Positions 12,271-22,430 of a DNA stretch of 64,000 nt are shown one piece after another (the first letter of the stretch is position 1; every line of letters begins with the position of its first letter). A program made the position numbers and the translations under genes. Origin of the DNA: Ustulina deusta. Taxonomy: Eukaryota; Ascomycota; Sordariomycetes; Xylariales; Xylariaceae. Below the pieces are notes generated by a model. It saw nothing but the letters and a program-made list of their open reading frames with translations. It searched no databases and was not told where the DNA came from. The stretch is from contig JAJNNX010000002.1 in the NCBI GenBank assembly GCA_023159155.1, positions 186,001-250,000 on the forward strand, given 5' to 3'.

Positions 12271-13186
12271 CTACACTGTTTTTGCCACCCTCTTCAGTGC
12301 CTCCGCACACCTACTCAGCAAGACCTCCTGGTCCTCAAGACCTACCGTTAGACGAATCTGCGATGGCTTCAGCCCGTAGGCGGCGTGGGCCTCGGGGTCA
12401 TCTCTGCCGTAGACCACTGGAATAAGAGTCAGTAATCGCCATCTCGAGGGTGATCTGTATGTGTTCTTGTTGCGTGGAAAGCGTCTTCGACATAATTCTG
12501 GCCCAAACAAGAACGAACCTCTGTACCCCTTGCACGAAAATAACAAAAAAAGAAACGGATACACAACAATAACTACAAGAAAACGATATCGAGAATTACT
12601 TACTGGCATTGTAGGGCAGGGAAATAGTCAAATGGGCACCGATATGGGGACCCTGGAAGAGATTCACAGTGTCGTAAAACGCAGCCGCGAGCTCTACCGT
12701 TTCGAATTCAACACTCAGCAGAAACCCGTACCCGGGGGCCGGATGGTCGGCCGTCGGCTTTCGCAGGAACGGCTCGAGGTGATCTGATCCCGGCGAATGC
12801 GGGGGATACCACACGCGCGCGACAGGACTGGCGGGGTCGAGCGCGAGGGACTGGAAATAAGAGGCCAGGGCGCCGGCGTTGCGGTTGTGGATGGCAGACC
12901 GCGCGAGATAGTCCTCGCTATTCGACAACAGGCGCGCTGCGTCGGCCTCGAAGAGCTCGTTGCGGAAGCGCGAGGACACGGCCTGCTTCAGGGCGGCAGC
13001 ACGCGCGCTGTTTGGATTCAGCACCGCCGAGCCGGCCATCACGTCTGCGTACCCCGAGAACGCCTTCGTCAGCGACGTGACGATGGCGTCTGCGGCCCCC
13101 AGGAGATCGATGTTGGCGAACGAGGCGCAGGTGTCGTCCACGACGACGAAGAAGCCGTATCTGTCCGCCTGCGATTGTGCGTTAGT

Positions 13187-13230
<44 letters not shown>

Positions 13231-14233
13231 GCTCCACTACTCTATCGGTGCGATGGTGTTTGAAAGAAAAAAAAAATTTACCAAAGGGAGGGCAACAAAC
13301 ATACCAATCCTCGCAGTCGCATCAAGTCTACGCTGACTAGAATAGGATTACTTGGGAACTCGGTAAAGGCGAATGCGCACTCCCCTCCCGCCTCGAGGTA
13401 CTTCTCGAAATCGTCCAGATCGGAATCGTCTGCGCGGCCATAATGCTTCATGCCGCCCTCGCTCTCCGCAAACATGTGATACGAGCTATGGAACACCGAG
13501 CCGAAGACGGCCGTCGGACCAGAGCGCAGCGACGTGATGGCCTCGTGCAGCCTGGTGATGCTCGCCATGCCCGTCTATTGAGGAAATTCGACATCAGAAA
13601 ATTACCGTGGATAATATCAGGGGTTTCGGGAGCTGGCAGGAGGCGCGGGGAAAGAAAGCCCCTATTGATTGCAACTCATACCCCTGAGACATGTCGAAGG
13701 GCGACATGGGGGACACCAGCACACTAACTAACCTGATAGAGATACACATCGTCAGCCGCGACGCTCTTCTCGTGTTCGCCAGCGCAAGCCCGCATCATGA
13801 GACCAGCTATCCGCCCCCTCAAGGCCCGATGGGCGTCCCCCTCGGGCAAGAACGTTGGCGGCGGAGCGCCGACACCGCCGGGGAACTCGCCGACGTAAAC
13901 GAGGGAATCCACGTGCGGGAGGAGCGCCTCGGCCATGCGCGTGCTGAAGCCCAGGCCGCCATGGCCCCATTGGAAGATGGCGGCGCCGGCCTTGTCCCGC
14001 GGGAACGCGGCGACGTAGAGCCGCACGCCGGCGATCTCGACGACATGGTACCGGAGCTCCCCGGCGCCGAGGCGCTGCTGCTTGCGAAAGGCCGACACGG
14101 CGTGTGCCTGGTTCGAGGCCCACGCGTCTCGCGAGACGAAAGCCACGCAGCCGTAGCCTTCGGGCAACGGGAGTTTCTGCGCCATGGCCTGGCAGAGCTA
14201 ACGCGCGAGATGAATTTCATTAGCCATTACGCA

Positions 14234-14269
<36 letters not shown>

Positions 14270-14585
14270 GGCGCGCATATATACGAAACCTATGACCGTC
14301 ATCTCGGTAATATCGGGGAATTAAAAAACAATGGCGAGTTTCACATGGATTTAGCGCGCGTGGATGCTCTAGGCTAGGAGAGAAGATGCTCACCACCGCC
14401 GTGAGGCCAAAGGGGAGAAACCGAGGGTAGACGGACTTGAGCCGCGCGATGAGGGACGGGTCGCGGTCGCGGAAGAGCTCCATCGTCTTCCATCCTGGCG
14501 CGTGTGTCGTGATGGCATGCGGGCCGTGAGGCGGGAGGGATTGCCCGAACTCGACAGTCGAAGGGTCGACGTCCGACAACGACAT
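12271..14585 (-). CDS. Cystathionine gamma-synthase-like PLP-dependent enzyme
   Basis: Five exons on the minus strand: 14585-14394, 14197-13733, 13574-13305, 13165-12604 and 12416-12271; 544 residues. It belongs to the Cys/Met metabolism PLP family (fold type I) and resembles fungal cystathionine gamma-synthases (yeast STR2, Neurospora MET-7), which join cysteine to an activated homoserine in transsulfuration. The long N-terminal domain before the PLP core, typical of the fungal subgroup, is present. The core shows DDTCASFANIDLL and SLTKAFSG, where the Lys (about residue 343) should form the Schiff base. Introns are long for this genome (139-196 nt); two contain dinucleotide microsatellites. 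It could be a related beta-lyase or a paralog with changed specificity. Confidence 0.85.
13185..13229. repeat. (CT)n microsatellite inside an intron
   Basis: About 22 uninterrupted CT units on the + strand. The run lies in the intron 13166-13304 of the PLP-enzyme gene, close to its acceptor, so on the sense strand it is a GA tract rather than a polypyrimidine tract. Confidence 0.9.
14235..14266. repeat. (AC)n microsatellite inside an intron
   Basis: Sixteen AC units, read as GT repeats on the sense strand of the PLP-enzyme gene, in its first intron (14198-14393). Confidence 0.92.
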
Positions 14586-15331
14586 TATGGGATATATAAT
14601 CCGTGATTTTAACCCTAGCGGTTTTTTTTCTTCTTCTTCTTCTTCCTGCTCCTATCTGACTCCAAAGGGCACAAGGCAAAAGCTACTCTCCTACAAGTAA
14701 AAAGAAGGTTCGAGATGGAGAGAGCAGCGATTTTTTCAATAATTTCGTGTTAAGGCTGTTACTCTGGTATTATTGGTACGTAAGGAAGTCAACGAGCCAA
14801 GCCCGAAGTACTACCCGGACTCTAACCGGACGGCATGCTACGAAGCAAAGGTCCGGGACCGGACTGCACTGATGTCTCTCTTTAATGGGAATAGGAAGCT
14901 AATAATAGATCACGGCTGAGATAGACCACAATATCTTGCTCATATCGTGCGTTGTTGCTACTGGGACTCGTCAGCCTCGGGTACCGGGCTAATACTGACT
15001 AGCCAACTAGCCGGAGGCGGAGTCTCGTCAGCTTGTCAGGTGCACGAGTCGAAAAGTACGTAAACAGCTAAACATCGGTTCGTTAGCTTATAGGAGTATA
15101 GCTAACTAAGGTCGGGTGCCCGCGGGTTTTGCGGAAAGTAGCCGACAGGAATGTACAGGAATAAGCCAAACATGCCCTTTTTAGGTCCCTTGATATATCC
15201 AATAGCTACAATCTATGAAAGGGCGCCGACCAATTATCCAATCATCCGGCTAGTTGGTGCTTTACACAGGGTGAAACAGACTCGTCAGCTCAGTCACTCA
15301 ACTCCAGCGTCCGAGCCGTCCGTCTCCCAGT
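14586..15331. other. Intergenic spacer
   Basis: Upstream of the PLP-enzyme gene and downstream of VTC4, both on the minus strand. It starts with a CTT-rich run (14628-14645) that may be part of the promoter. No gene seen. Confidence 0.5.
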
Positions 15332-17824
15332 TTACCATAGGTTTCTCTCGTTCCCTTCAAATGCAAAATTCAATACAACACCAATGAATAATGCACTACA
15401 CAGAACAGTCGGTCCTATCTTATCATAATACTTGATCACTCTGCGTTCTCGAATACCCTTGCTTCGGTATAGGTAGATACCAGCCGAGTAGCAAAGAGCT
15501 AGCACAGCCAACAAGGTGAAGACGCCGGCCGCCACGAACGTGAGTGTGGTTGGTTTCTTGCCAAAGTTGAGCAAGGTAGCAGCAATCGCACCCACGTAAA
15601 TAGAAAACTCGAGCTATGATCCTGTTAGTCTACTGCAGTGCAACTTGTCGAGAGACACGATAGACACTCACCCAGCCGAGAAATGTCCTCTCTGCGGCAA
15701 AATAAACTTTAGGTTCGACCCTGACAGGCACATAGATTTTCTTCCCCTTGGGTGCTTTGAATTTTCTATTTTGAATTTCCTGATTGCCGAAGAACATCTG
15801 GTTGCGATTGCTACGCGGTACTGTTGTAGACCGGGGTCTGGGGGTAATAGTCTTTAGTACCTGTAAAGCACCACGTCCTGCTGCGTTAGCATAGCTTTGT
15901 GCCAATGTCGAAAAATACGTCCAGCCTCCTATCCTTCTAGCCTCCTCGATCCGGTCTTCTTCATCTGAGTCATCATCAGAATCATATAAGGGATAATCCG
16001 CATTAGGGATTGGGCCTGATGTGGTCTGTCCTTCGACATCACCAATCATCAAAGTTGATGCGCCACGTGATACACCGTTATTACCATTGGACGTGTTATC
16101 AGCTGTTAGCTCAGGCGTGTCGTCAATGTCTGAGTCATCTTCGTCGTCATCGGACGTAGTGCCACTCAAGGAGTGACCCGGTCGCTGAATGCCAAAATTA
16201 TGCGTAGCGGGTTTGCGAATATCAATATTCATCTGCGGCATCCAGTACGGAAGGAGCTTAATATGATCTGGAAACATCGAGGCCGTGCCATGAATGAACT
16301 TGGAGAACTTGGGCACGGCTTCTACGAGGTGACTTGCTATCAGCTGCCGAACCCACTCAGGAGGTTCTTGGCCATGCTGGGTCTGCAGTTTCACTTCGAG
16401 AACAGCGTAGGGGAATCGTACTACATCTCCAGGTGGCAATTGAGAGAAAGGCCAGTCGATACCTATGTCCATTCGTCTCCAATTGTCGCCAGAACGTCTG
16501 ACACCGTCTAGATTATCTTCCCGCACCATTGTCAGCTCAGTGTCGAGAGATATTCGCACTCGGGCATCTGCGGGAAGCTGGAAAGCTGTTCGGTTGTAGA
16601 AAGACCGACAGACTGGCCTGTATCCATTTTTCAGGACTGAGTACTGAATCTCTTTGGCTAGGCTCTCGTCCTCGGCGATAGCCTTTTCGGATTTCTTCCC
16701 ATCTTTCCGTGCCTTTTCAAAGAGCGCGGTTGGGAGCAGGTCACCCCTCATATACGCATTTATGTTCTTCTCTTTCGTAGAAAACCGTGCTTTGACAGAC
16801 TTCTCCCCGGTCCAGTCCTCGCGATGAGTCTTTCGTTCGACGAATATAGTATCATTTTGCATGCCACCATACCACCGTAGACGGATGGCCTCTGCTCCCT
16901 CCGTCTTCTTCAGTCGCCCTTCGTACAGGTCCCATTTTTCGGGGTTGTCGTAGTAAATAGACGTAATGGCTGAATCTGCGGTTTCGAATTCTTTGCTTGC
17001 ATTGAAGACTAGAACCGGAAGGTGTTTGAGGATTATCAGTTTCAGCTCGGTGACATTATCCGAGTGTACCCAATATTTTGTAGTCTGGCGAACGAAGCTT
17101 CCCTGGCTTCCACCGGCTGCGCTGTCACCTTTGACCGGGTTTCCCCGAGTTCGGACGTTATTGTACATGTTGGAGAGCTTGACCACCTCGGCGTCGAAAT
17201 CTTCATTGTAGAACGGCTTTTTCTTGAGCGCGGCATCAAATGCGGGTCGAAGGTACCACTTCGTCGCTTTCTGTACCACGTGTAAGCTTGGCTATCCCAG
17301 GTTTCAATTTGCGGTTGGGGAACACGAACATCGTGTTTCTTTATTATCTTATAAAAGCCCGTGTAGTTTAGTTGGACGTATTTGGCGAGGTCGTGGACAT
17401 CGGCAATAATGTCGCTCAGGTCATCTTCCAGCAAGATGAACTCTTCCTCGGATGGCCCTTGCTCATTCAAGCCTCGCTCTACGGCCCTCGAGACAACTTC
17501 CCTGACCTCTCGCTCGCCGACGGCGATACGGCGTTGTATCTCGGATTGTTTGACCTTTGTTTTCGTGTAAACCTTTTCGAGCTCAGCATAGAGCTTTGCA
17601 ATGAAAGCCTGCTCGTCTTCTTCAGTCCACCTCTTCTTCGGCTGCGCTCTCCTGGCTTTCCTCGCAGCAGCGATATCTGAGGGCCCGGCTTCGTCGTCAT
17701 CTTCGCGGCTATCAGCTGGGGACCCGGACGCCCCCTTGAGCTCGGCCTTGAGTCCATCATAGTCGATGTAGTACCACTGGTATTCGCGGATGATGCTGGA
17801 GCGCAGCTGCTGCCCGAACTTCAT
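15332..17824 (-). CDS. VTC4: Vacuolar transporter chaperone 4 (polyphosphate polymerase)
   Basis: Exons 17824-17330, 17270-15672 and 15613-15332; 791 residues. Domain order: N-terminal SPX domain (residues ~1-165, starting [10 protein letters not shown] and ending in the inositol-pyrophosphate-binding KIIKKHD motif), the VTC triphosphate-tunnel polymerase domain (~190-500, with [43 protein letters not shown]), an acidic linker, and a C-terminal DUF202-type domain with three membrane segments. The basic and glutamate residues expected of catalytic Vtc4 are present, so this is the polymerase and not Vtc2/3. The complex makes polyphosphate from ATP and feeds it into vacuoles. A Pho4-type CACGTG lies 534 bp upstream. 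Confidence 0.95.
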
Positions 17825-18572
17825 TGCGACAAGGCCTACGAAGGCGTACTACTTTCGGTTCCGATTGGGGTGGCGCGAAAATCGCTAAAGAATCCAATTG
17901 GTCTAAAGGTCTTCAAACATCAGCATTGGCAAATAATTTGGGTAGCTAGTCTCAGACACGAGGAACACAGGATACCGGCAGTTTGATGCAACGTCGGGGT
18001 CGTGAAAGCTAAGCATACGCAAGGAAGGGGGCTGGTTACATCAAACCAAATGTGATATCTAGTGGTGGACGGATTGGCCTATCAAAGTTCAAGGTGTAAT
18101 TGAACAAGCAAAGGACGACTAATATCGGGTAGGTACGAGTACCTAGTGTTGTCAAAATAGACGCATAGGTAACGATGTTTGTCTCTCGCGCTTTGCGGAG
18201 TTGGTTACATCTATATTTGATCAATTATGCGACAGCTTCTTCTCCAAGGTAACAAAATACCCACGCTAGCTTGAAACTACCTACCTTGTTGATCCCCACC
18301 CCGCTGTGACGTTAGTGCCCTCGTGTCTAGGATAGCATTGGCCAATAGGATAGCATCCACGTGCACGTCCCTTCTAGACAAGCTACCTAGGTAGAATACA
18401 GTATACTACATTAGGTACATTATATACACTGTCAGACCCAACCCCGCCAAGCCCCTGACATTAGAGAAGCTACCCTGTAGATGGCCCAGAACTTTTTTTA
18501 TGCCCCGCGCACTCAACAACTGAAAGTGGGATAGTTGCCAGATTTCATGGATACTAGCAAAGCTCCCTTAAC
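17825..18572. promoter_or_regulatory. Divergent promoter region of VTC4 and RMT2
   Basis: A 748-bp spacer between two outward-facing start codons. It contains a CACGTG at 18358-18363 directly followed by CACGTC, a CCAAT motif near 18341, and several TAGGTA/CCTAGG motifs around 18381-18420. Confidence 0.6.
18358..18363. promoter_or_regulatory. CACGTG box (Pho4/NUC-1-type site)
   Basis: A perfect CACGTG, with a half-matching CACGTC starting one base after it. Yeast Pho4 and Neurospora NUC-1 bind this core under phosphate starvation, and VTC genes are known phosphate-regulon members in yeast. The link here is inference; bHLH proteins other than Pho4 also bind the core. Confidence 0.5.
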
Positions 18573-18576
18573 ATGA
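18547..18576 (+). promoter_or_regulatory. Nine-codon upstream ORF overlapping the RMT2 start
   Basis: An ATG at 18547 opens a nine-codon frame whose TGA stop (18574-18576) shares bases with the RMT2 ATG (18573-18575) as ATGA. If the transcript starts upstream of 18547, ribosomes meet this frame first. Confidence 0.4.
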
Positions 18577-19947
18577 CAACTAGACAAGCCGCAATGCCCG
18601 ACGATAAAATCGAGACGCGTATCCCAGCCTCTTGTCCGACCCCGATATCTGAAATCCTCCACCATGCTTGGCAGCATGACCTCGCAAGCCTGAAGCCTCT
18701 CCTCTCTGTGCCTGGTCGCGCCAGCGTGCAAGAGCCCACAACCGGCGAAACCCCCCTACATGCGGCGATCCGGTCGTGCGGCGCGCGGACAGCAGACGAC
18801 GGCGACGGATCCGCGAAGAAGCCCGTCCCCGTCGACGCTGAGGCTGCCGCAGCCGTCGTGTACGAGCTGTTCCTCAGCGGCGCCATCTGGAACGACGTCG
18901 ACAGCAACAACGAGACGCCAGGCTGCGTGGCGGCACGGTTGGGGCAGGATAAGCTGTACAATCTATGCGTCGCGGCCGGGGTACGCGCCGAGTTGCTGTT
19001 CGGATTGCTAGACGGATACGAGGCGCTCGAGTCCGACGATGAAGACGAGGACGACGAAGCCGATGATGGGGAGGCGGCAGTTGCCGACGAGAGTACCGAG
19101 GATCAACACGATGCTGGCCCCGAGGACGTAATCCTCGAGTCGGACCCCAGCCGCGCGTTCTCGCCCCCGCAGACCGAGGGCACGGTGACGAGCGCGGCGT
19201 ACCTGCGTGCGAATCTGACGTACACCGACGGCAAGCTTGTCGACGACGAGCAAAACGGTGTGATGATGGCCTGGGAGACGTCGATTATGCGGTCGTCCGT
19301 TGATGCTCTACTGCCGGACCTGCCAGCCGGGAAGCGGGTTCTGAATATCGGTTTCGGAATGGGTATAATAGACGCCATGTTCCGCGAGACGCAGCCCGCG
19401 CGCCACCACATCGTTGAAGCGCACCCCGAGGTCCTAAAGCACATCGAGAGCAGCCCCGACTGCACGTTTCGTAGGGACTGGGAGGCCAGCGGTCCTAGCG
19501 AAGATGCCTATAAAATTCACGCAGGCAAGTGGCAGGAGGTCGTACCCAGATTATTACAACAGGGCGAGTTATACGATGCCATTTATTTCGATACTTTTGG
19601 CGAAGATTATAGCCAGTTACGCATGTTCTTCACTGAATATGTTCCTGGGCTGCTTGAGGAAGGCGGAATTTTCGGGTTTTTCAACGGTCTAGGCGCCGAT
19701 CGCAAGGTTTGCTACGATGTCTACACCAAGGTTGTCGAGATGCATTTGTCAGACGCCGGCCTAGATGTTGCATGGAATGAATTAGATGTTAACATGAAAG
19801 GTCTAGAAGAGGAAAGAAAAGGCGAATGGCATGGCGTCAAGCGGCGGTATTGGACCTTAGACAGTAAGTCTTCTTTGATGGGCTCTGCTTCTTCGTTATT
19901 AACAAGGACCAGAGTATCGGCTTCCTATCATCACTCTAATGGGCTAG
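18573..19947 (+). CDS. RMT2: Protein arginine N-methyltransferase 2 (RMT2)
   Basis: Exons 18573-19863 and 19913-19947; 441 residues. RMT2 is a fungal/plant enzyme that methylates the delta nitrogen of arginine, in yeast on ribosomal protein L12. The N-terminal third has ankyrin-like repeats (GETPLHAAIRS and ETPGCVAARLGQ), followed by an acidic linker and a SAM-binding methyltransferase domain with VLNIGFGMGIID (motif I), a following acidic residue in HHIVEAHP, and FDTFGEDYSQL. The tiny second exon supplies the family-typical end KYRLPIITLM. Without the 49-nt intron the frame would run on to 20108 with unrelated sequence. A second in-frame ATG at 18594 is an alternative start. Confidence 0.93.
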
Positions 19948-20101
19948 AGAGTGCATCCAAGCATAGCGATAGGATTTTACATATTGATCGTATATTTCTG
20001 CTTCCCCGGGACCCTCATCTCTATGTCTATAGTTCTATTGGACACACCAACGGCACACGCTCCAATTCTCGGTCCCTTTATACACGACATCCGGTGCCCG
20101 T

Positions 20102-22430
20102 TTACTGAAAATTCTCAGGGTGCAAGATACCTGAAACATTACCCTTACCGAATCTCTTGAGCGTCAAGGCAGCAATGAGAGCGGCGCCAACACCGCTGCC
20201 GTCTTCAGCAGCTAAAATCTCCACCGGGTCCTCCTCCTTCGGGTTGGACTTGGCGGGCCAATCAAGGATCTCTCGTAAAGCCTGAGCGCCTCGAGCTTTG
20301 AAATAGGGATACTTGTTGAAGACAGAACCATCGGCGCCAACGTGACAAGGCTGTAGGTCCTTCTTGGTGCATATGGCGGCGACACCACAGGCAGAGAGAC
20401 GAGCAGCGCGGGTGCCGATCAGCTCAGCCGCCCGGCGAATAAGTTCAAGCTCGGGTTGCGTGCAGGACAAATGGAGCTTATCCTTGAATAGGTCTGCAGT
20501 CTCCTGCAAGTTCTCAAATGGATCGCTAGAAATCGTTAGCACAACCATAGGTCGCTAGCGAGGGCATGGGGAAAAGACCAACTCTTCAATTGCAGATAGG
20601 AAAGATGCATCAAGTGTGTACGGTTTCCGCAAGGATTTAATATCCTGATCTTCAAAGATGTGAATATCTTTGTTGTCGTGTAGGTCTACCATGATCAAAC
20701 GGAAAATCTCGCCAAGGTACAACCCTGCAATGCACTTTTCGAAAGCTTGCTGCCCCGGGCGTGGGGATTCTTTGTCGATGATGATATCGTACTTCGTACG
20801 AGGCAGTATCTTGTGCTCGTTGTCAAAGGCACCCCATTCGCAGTTAATAGCCATAGGCATATCGGGAGGCAAATTCATGTGCGCCAGCTTGGGGATAGAA
20901 CCGCAGTTTTCCATGTAGGCAGCGTTACACCCAGTTCCGAAAATACATCCGATCTTCATCTTCGGATCGGTATATGCCGAGGCAATCAGTGTTCCCGTGG
21001 TGTCGTTGATCAATGCAGAAACGACAATTGGCACACCCTAATCAACCCATTAGTCTATCAGCAGGTGAGCAGGTGAGCATAAACCTACTCGTTGCTGTAG
21101 AGCAGCTTCGAGCATGGGCACGACATTCTCGCCCTCCACACCGTCAATGTCAAAACCTTTAGTCCATCGCTGAAGGATGCCCTCATCGATATAATTTTGT
21201 GTCGCGGGGTAGGAGAAGGTGAAACCGAGAGGGATCTTTCCTTGGGCAGGCCTTTCGCATTGCTGTACCTCAACAAATTGCTGCAAGCAGTCGGCTATAT
21301 ACTCCCAAAGCTCATCCGAGTGGCCTGTCTTTAATTCCTCTGGCATGCGGTATTTAGACTGAACGATATCGAACTCGGACTTGTTATTCGTTAGAGTGAT
21401 CTCACAGACACGCAAGTTGGTGCCACCCATGTCCAGAGCCAAGTATCTGCCGGTTTCGTATCCATCAGGGAAGTCCATAACCCAGGTCGGATTCATGGGC
21501 TAATGGTCTTTGATTAGCTTTATCAGGGCTTCAGACTAATCTTGACGAGACCTACAATACTACCTCCCTCCACACTCAAGCCTATATGCGTTAGTGATCT
21601 TCAGCTGTCTGTCTTAAAATATCACACACCTTTTTCGAGCTCGGACACGAAATGCTTTGTAATCGCCTTAAGCTTAGCTGTGTCGACAGTAAAGGCTTCC
21701 TCCAGGCTCTTAATCTCTGCCAACAGGTCCTTGGGCAATTCCGCCATGGATCCTATTACATATGTCTTGTCAGTTATTGGCGGCCAAAGAACAGGGAATG
21801 TGAGAGAGACCAGTCAAGCAATTAGATTCATGAACATGACGGTGGTAATAGCAGGCATGGTGTCTCGTTTCAAACCGGCCATTTCCGTACATAATAATAA
21901 GGTACGACCAGCCCGGCTAACGGGTGTGTTGAAAGAGGCAATTCGGGGATAATATCGGCAACTGTAGCTTAGGATATAAGGAATCGGTAGTGAATACATA
22001 GGTAGCCTTCTATAGTAGCCAAGTGGATAGTTTGTAGCTCTACCACCCGAGTAGACAAGATATCCTTCAGTAGTAGGTAGGTAATAGACTGGTACTTGGG
22101 ATTTAAGGCGCATTGGATGGAACTTCCGCTCTAGGTGGATAGATGACGGGAGAGTTTTTCGTCAAACTACATGGTGCCCAAACAAAAAGCTCAGCTAGCA
22201 GGGTAATAGGAAGGAGGCATGGTAGATATATTCGGTAGTTGGTCATATGCAGCCCAATGGTCGCACATGCACGAAAAATGACGGAGTAGGACGAATTGCG
22301 CAGGTTATGGCTCAACGTGAAGGCTTCGTGCACCGATACACTGATCCAAGCTTCCGAGATAAAGGAACAATAAACAGAGGAAACACGTACCCTTACGGGA
22401 TGGCGGCTTTCGAGGTCCTAGACCAACCAT
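20102..22430 (-). CDS. hxk: Hexokinase
   Basis: Six exons on the minus strand: 22430-22391, 21752-21630, 21581-21556, 21499-21089, 21037-20583 and 20525-20102; 492 residues. It phosphorylates glucose/fructose with ATP at the first step of glycolysis. The start MVGLGPRKPPSRKGSM fits other fungal hexokinases and is only produced by splicing out a 638-nt first intron. Key motifs are intact: LALDMGGTNLRV (phosphate 1), LGFTFSYPA (sugar), ALINDTTGTL with the catalytic Asp, GTGCNAAYM, and the C-terminal GADGSV phosphate 2 block. All catalytic residues I can check are present, so it is probably an active kinase rather than a regulatory dead paralog. Exon 3 is only 26 nt. A TATA-like element on the sense strand and a CT-rich leader precede the ATG. 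Confidence 0.94.
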
